Below, one piece after another: positions 63,085 to 64,000 of a stretch of 64,000 nucleotides of DNA; position 1 is the first letter of the stretch, and the number at the start of each line of letters is the position of its first letter. The stretch lies in the NCBI GenBank assembly GCA_003342895.1, contig PTFA01000055.1, forward strand, positions 5,029,877-5,093,876, written 5' to 3'. A model generated the notes under the pieces. The model did no database searches. It saw only the letters and a program-made list of their open reading frames with translations, and had not been told where the DNA came from. Source of the DNA: Casuarius casuarius (Eukaryota; Chordata; Aves; Casuariiformes; Casuariidae). The position numbers were made by a program, and so were the translations under genes.

Positions 63085-64000
63085 AGCTTTTCATTCAGCC
63101 CGGGGTTGATGGAGTGTGCAAAAGCAAGTTCTTAATTTGTTGCTTTCTAAGCTTTTTATACTTTACCCTCAACTCTGTCCCAAATGAACAATAGCATGTT
63201 CAATGTTGTAAATACATTTATCTTTTGGTAATACGGAGGACTTAAGTGCACATCTCCTGTGTTTTCCCTTGAGATTTCCTATCCAAAGGCTGTGATGTCT
63301 GTGAATGCGCCAGCTTAGCTGAGGAGGAGAGGGGAGGGAAAAAAAAAATAGGAAAAAAAAAAAGATATCTAACATGATACAGCCAGGAGATTTTCAACTG
63401 CAAGACATTAAAGCCATCCACAACACCACAATCTTCACATAGATTCACAGAACAAGCTTTAAAGATATAGGAATTGAGAATTTTCACTGTGTTAATTTCT
63501 TAGATCCTGAGCTGCTTATTTTTCCATCTTTTGCAAATTGTGTCTTCTGTGAATCCTGTTAGTGACTAAGTCAGCTGTCTTCTATTCAGTTGATAACAAG
63601 CATGCCAGCTCCTTTTCTCTCCATTTATAGTCTTTTGAAACTTAAAGATATAGAAACAGTGTTTAGAAAAACCTCAGTGTTTGGAAATGCAGAGCAGAAG
63701 TAGCTTATGGTTATGAAGACCAAAATCTAAAGTGTAATGTTGTGAGGGTCATAATTTTATAACTCCCTAATAAATGTCATGGTGCATGAACTTTTCTTCA
63801 GGGCTTTAGAATGTATTCCTTAGAAACAAGCTTTCAGACAGGACAAAAGAAACCGAACGGAAAGAGAAGTGGAAATGATGCTTTCCTCATGGGCTAATGC
63901 TGCCTGAGTAGTCTGCCAGCGATTCTGATCTCAAGGTGCTGCAGTTCCAAGCAAAAATTTTGCCTGACAGTCTACTCATTTTAGAAATGCCAGGTTTTAT

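Larger units (their letters stand above)
58971..64000. other. Intergenic, no gene seen
   Basis: Mostly AT-rich. It contains the assembly gap (61290-61381), the long inverted repeat (61761-61917 with 62941-63084) and a purine-rich stretch near 63327-63365. No protein-like open frame was found. Confidence 0.6.

Overview
The window reads as nuclear DNA from a sauropsid, most likely a bird. The reasons are spliced genes with GT-AG introns, an IPO11/LRRC70 gene pair whose proteins align closely with vertebrate orthologues, old CR1/L3-type LINE remnants, no mammalian SINEs, and AT-rich introns next to short CpG-rich blocks. In birds this part of human 5q corresponds to the Z chromosome. That placement is inferred from synteny; the sequence does not prove it.

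Positions 1 to about 39,030 are the 3' end of IPO11 (importin-11) on the + strand. Four coding exons (854-975, 20335-20430, 26308-26392, 38674-38838) join in phase to give the last 155 residues and the stop codon. The 19.4-kb intron between the first two holds a complete gene on the same strand, LRRC70 (synleurin), whose whole coding region is a single exon (11680-13578, 632 aa). Its upstream signals can also be seen: a strong 3' splice site at 11640-11641, a CpG-rich patch at 10441-10580, and a cluster of ETS-like and X-box-like motifs at 10878-10985.

Positions 39 to 43.4 kb are AT-rich with no recognisable gene. A degenerate TA/CA-rich tract (43450-43770) then gives way abruptly to a CpG-rich block (about 43.8-45.3 kb). 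From 45.3 to 54.4 kb I see only scattered repeats, including a LINE fragment and a 29-bp tandem duplication.

The most interesting region is 54.4-59 kb on the - strand. At least three exon-like segments (55536-55755, 55072-55304, 54438-54757) are open, have splice sites, and join in one continuous phase. They would encode a protein with one membrane-spanning segment that I do not recognise. A further open segment (about 56259-56470) and a CpG-rich block (58150-58970) lie upstream and could be another exon and the promoter. This gene would run tail-to-tail with IPO11.

Positions 59 to 64 kb contain no gene that I can support. They hold a 92-base assembly gap inside a poly-T run and a long inverted repeat (arms 61761-61917 and 62941-63084).
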